This document shows, piece after piece, positions 63,520-64,000 of a stretch of 64,000 nt of DNA. Source of the DNA: a virus; IMG/VR virus record IMGVR_UViG_3300020731_000015, positions 1-64,000 of that record; one strand, given 5' to 3'. A program made the position numbers and the translations under genes. Positions within the stretch are counted from its first letter, which is position 1, and each line of letters opens with the position of its first letter. The notes below the pieces were generated by a model. The model was not told where the DNA came from. It saw only the letters and a list, made by a program, of their open reading frames with translations, and searched no databases.

Positions 63520-64000
63520 GTGGCACGAAAGTTAGTGCGACTCGCTATCAAGGAGACGTCGGGCGTTGACCGTCCGGCCCACCTACACGATGGTTGGGCT
63601 GTAATGAAGTCTGCCTCTCAATCCGACGTGACCGCCGTTCTTGACGAACTGCGCCCTGAAATCCCTTCCGTGATGGAAGCGGTTGAGGGGACCCCAGCCG
63701 AAGTTGAGAAATCAACGGAAGCAACGGTAGAGGCGACCGCCTCTGCTGAAATTATCCAGACTCCACAGGAGGACACTATGAGCGAACTGCTCAAGGCAAC
63801 CCCAGAGGTTGTAGTAATCCCAGAGGCTGCGAGCGAGGAAGAGATTATCAAGGCGATGCCCGCCGTTATCAAGAAAATGCTTGATGACTCAAAGGCTGCT
63901 GCTGAAGAGGCTCTTCTAAAGGCTGCTGCGAACGAGCGCGCCCTTATCAACGAGCGTGAAGCCCGTGCTGATGAGGCCGCTGTAATCAAGGCTGCCGAAT
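63520..64000 (+). CDS. Scaffold-like head-assembly protein, 3' partial
   Basis: Opens with GTG behind AGGAGAA and runs past the window end. IKETSGVDRPAHLHDGWAVMK is an N-terminal motif seen in XkdF/scaffold-type head proteins of actinophages; the rest is acidic, Ala/Glu-rich and helical, as in scaffolds. An in-frame ATG at 63778 sits behind ACAGGAGGACACT, a better ribosome-binding site than that of the first start, so a shorter form lacking the first 86 residues may be made. Confidence 0.7.
   Translation, partial: MARKLVRLAIKETSGVDRPAHLHDGWAVMKSASQSDVTAVLDELRPEIPSVMEAVEGTPAEVEKSTEATVEATASAEIIQTPQEDTMSELLKATPEVVVIPEAASEEEIIKAMPAVIKKMLDDSKAAAEEALLKAAANERALINEREARADEAAVIKAAE

Overview
The window reads as part of the genome of a large tailed phage (or prophage) of an actinobacterium. 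Evidence: split large terminase, portal, XkdF-like prohead protease, the start of a scaffold-like gene, endolysin, SSB, DNA methyltransferases, two WhiB-like iron-sulfur regulators (an actinobacterial hallmark), an Rpf/transglycosylase-like protein and many promoter-proximal leaderless starts. Base composition looks balanced rather than GC-rich, so a low-GC actinobacterial host (for example a freshwater lineage) is plausible; this is inference only. No tRNA, rRNA, CRISPR array or integrase was recognised.

Layout. 1-3.6 kb: end of a multi-domain 'tag' protein and a small tag protein. 3.6-12 kb: HTH small-terminase-like gene, a beta-class DNA methyltransferase, a dense chain of overlapping micro-genes (zinc ribbons and one-helix membrane peptides), a glycosyltransferase, then the large terminase as two overlapping ORFs (ATPase, nuclease). 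12-17 kb, minus strand: an operon headed by an amidoligase and a class II glutamine amidotransferase; a GGCT/AIG2-like cyclotransferase lies in a second minus operon at 25.3-25.8 kb. 17-32.7 kb: nucleotide and RNA metabolism (dCMP deaminase-like, oligoribonuclease), glycosyltransferase with TPR, a GH25 lysis cassette, HNH genes, SSB, many small unknowns. 32.9-37 kb: WhiB, portal, protease with a poly-Ser linker. 37-57.3 kb: about twelve consecutive genes, most carrying the short motif K-G-[DE]-x-x-G-H-x-[FY]-x-G-N-Q-[YW]. 57.3-63.4 kb: a minus-strand structured RNA, an Rpf-like muralytic protein, a fragmented C5-cytosine methyltransferase locus with three separate C-terminal modules, a LexA-like HTH and a RecB/Cas4-like nuclease. 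The scaffold-like head gene starts at 63.5 kb.

Main points. (1) The GHxFxGNQ motif occurs about 20 times in 14 or so proteins, often after a short amphipathic N-terminal helix and in front of unrelated domains: ADP-ribosyltransferases, a GNAT, ParB-like domains, a PI3K/HipA-like kinase, a zincin and a RelA/SpoT-like synthetase. The loci lie beside the head genes, so a set of virion-packaged effectors sharing an address tag is a reasonable hypothesis. (2) The C5 methyltransferase locus has one catalytic half, a perfect C_CCT_TTT slippery heptamer, three motif IX-X modules and an ORF overprinted in another frame. (3) An amidoligase/GATase/GGCT set suggests peptide or metabolite amide ligation. 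(4) A strand-polar octamer TGCTGAAA occurs about 50 times on the plus strand, including inside minus-strand genes. (5) A 149-nt minus-strand RNA at 57.3 kb has its own promoter, closing stem and terminator. All domain names are from reading the sequence; no database search was run.
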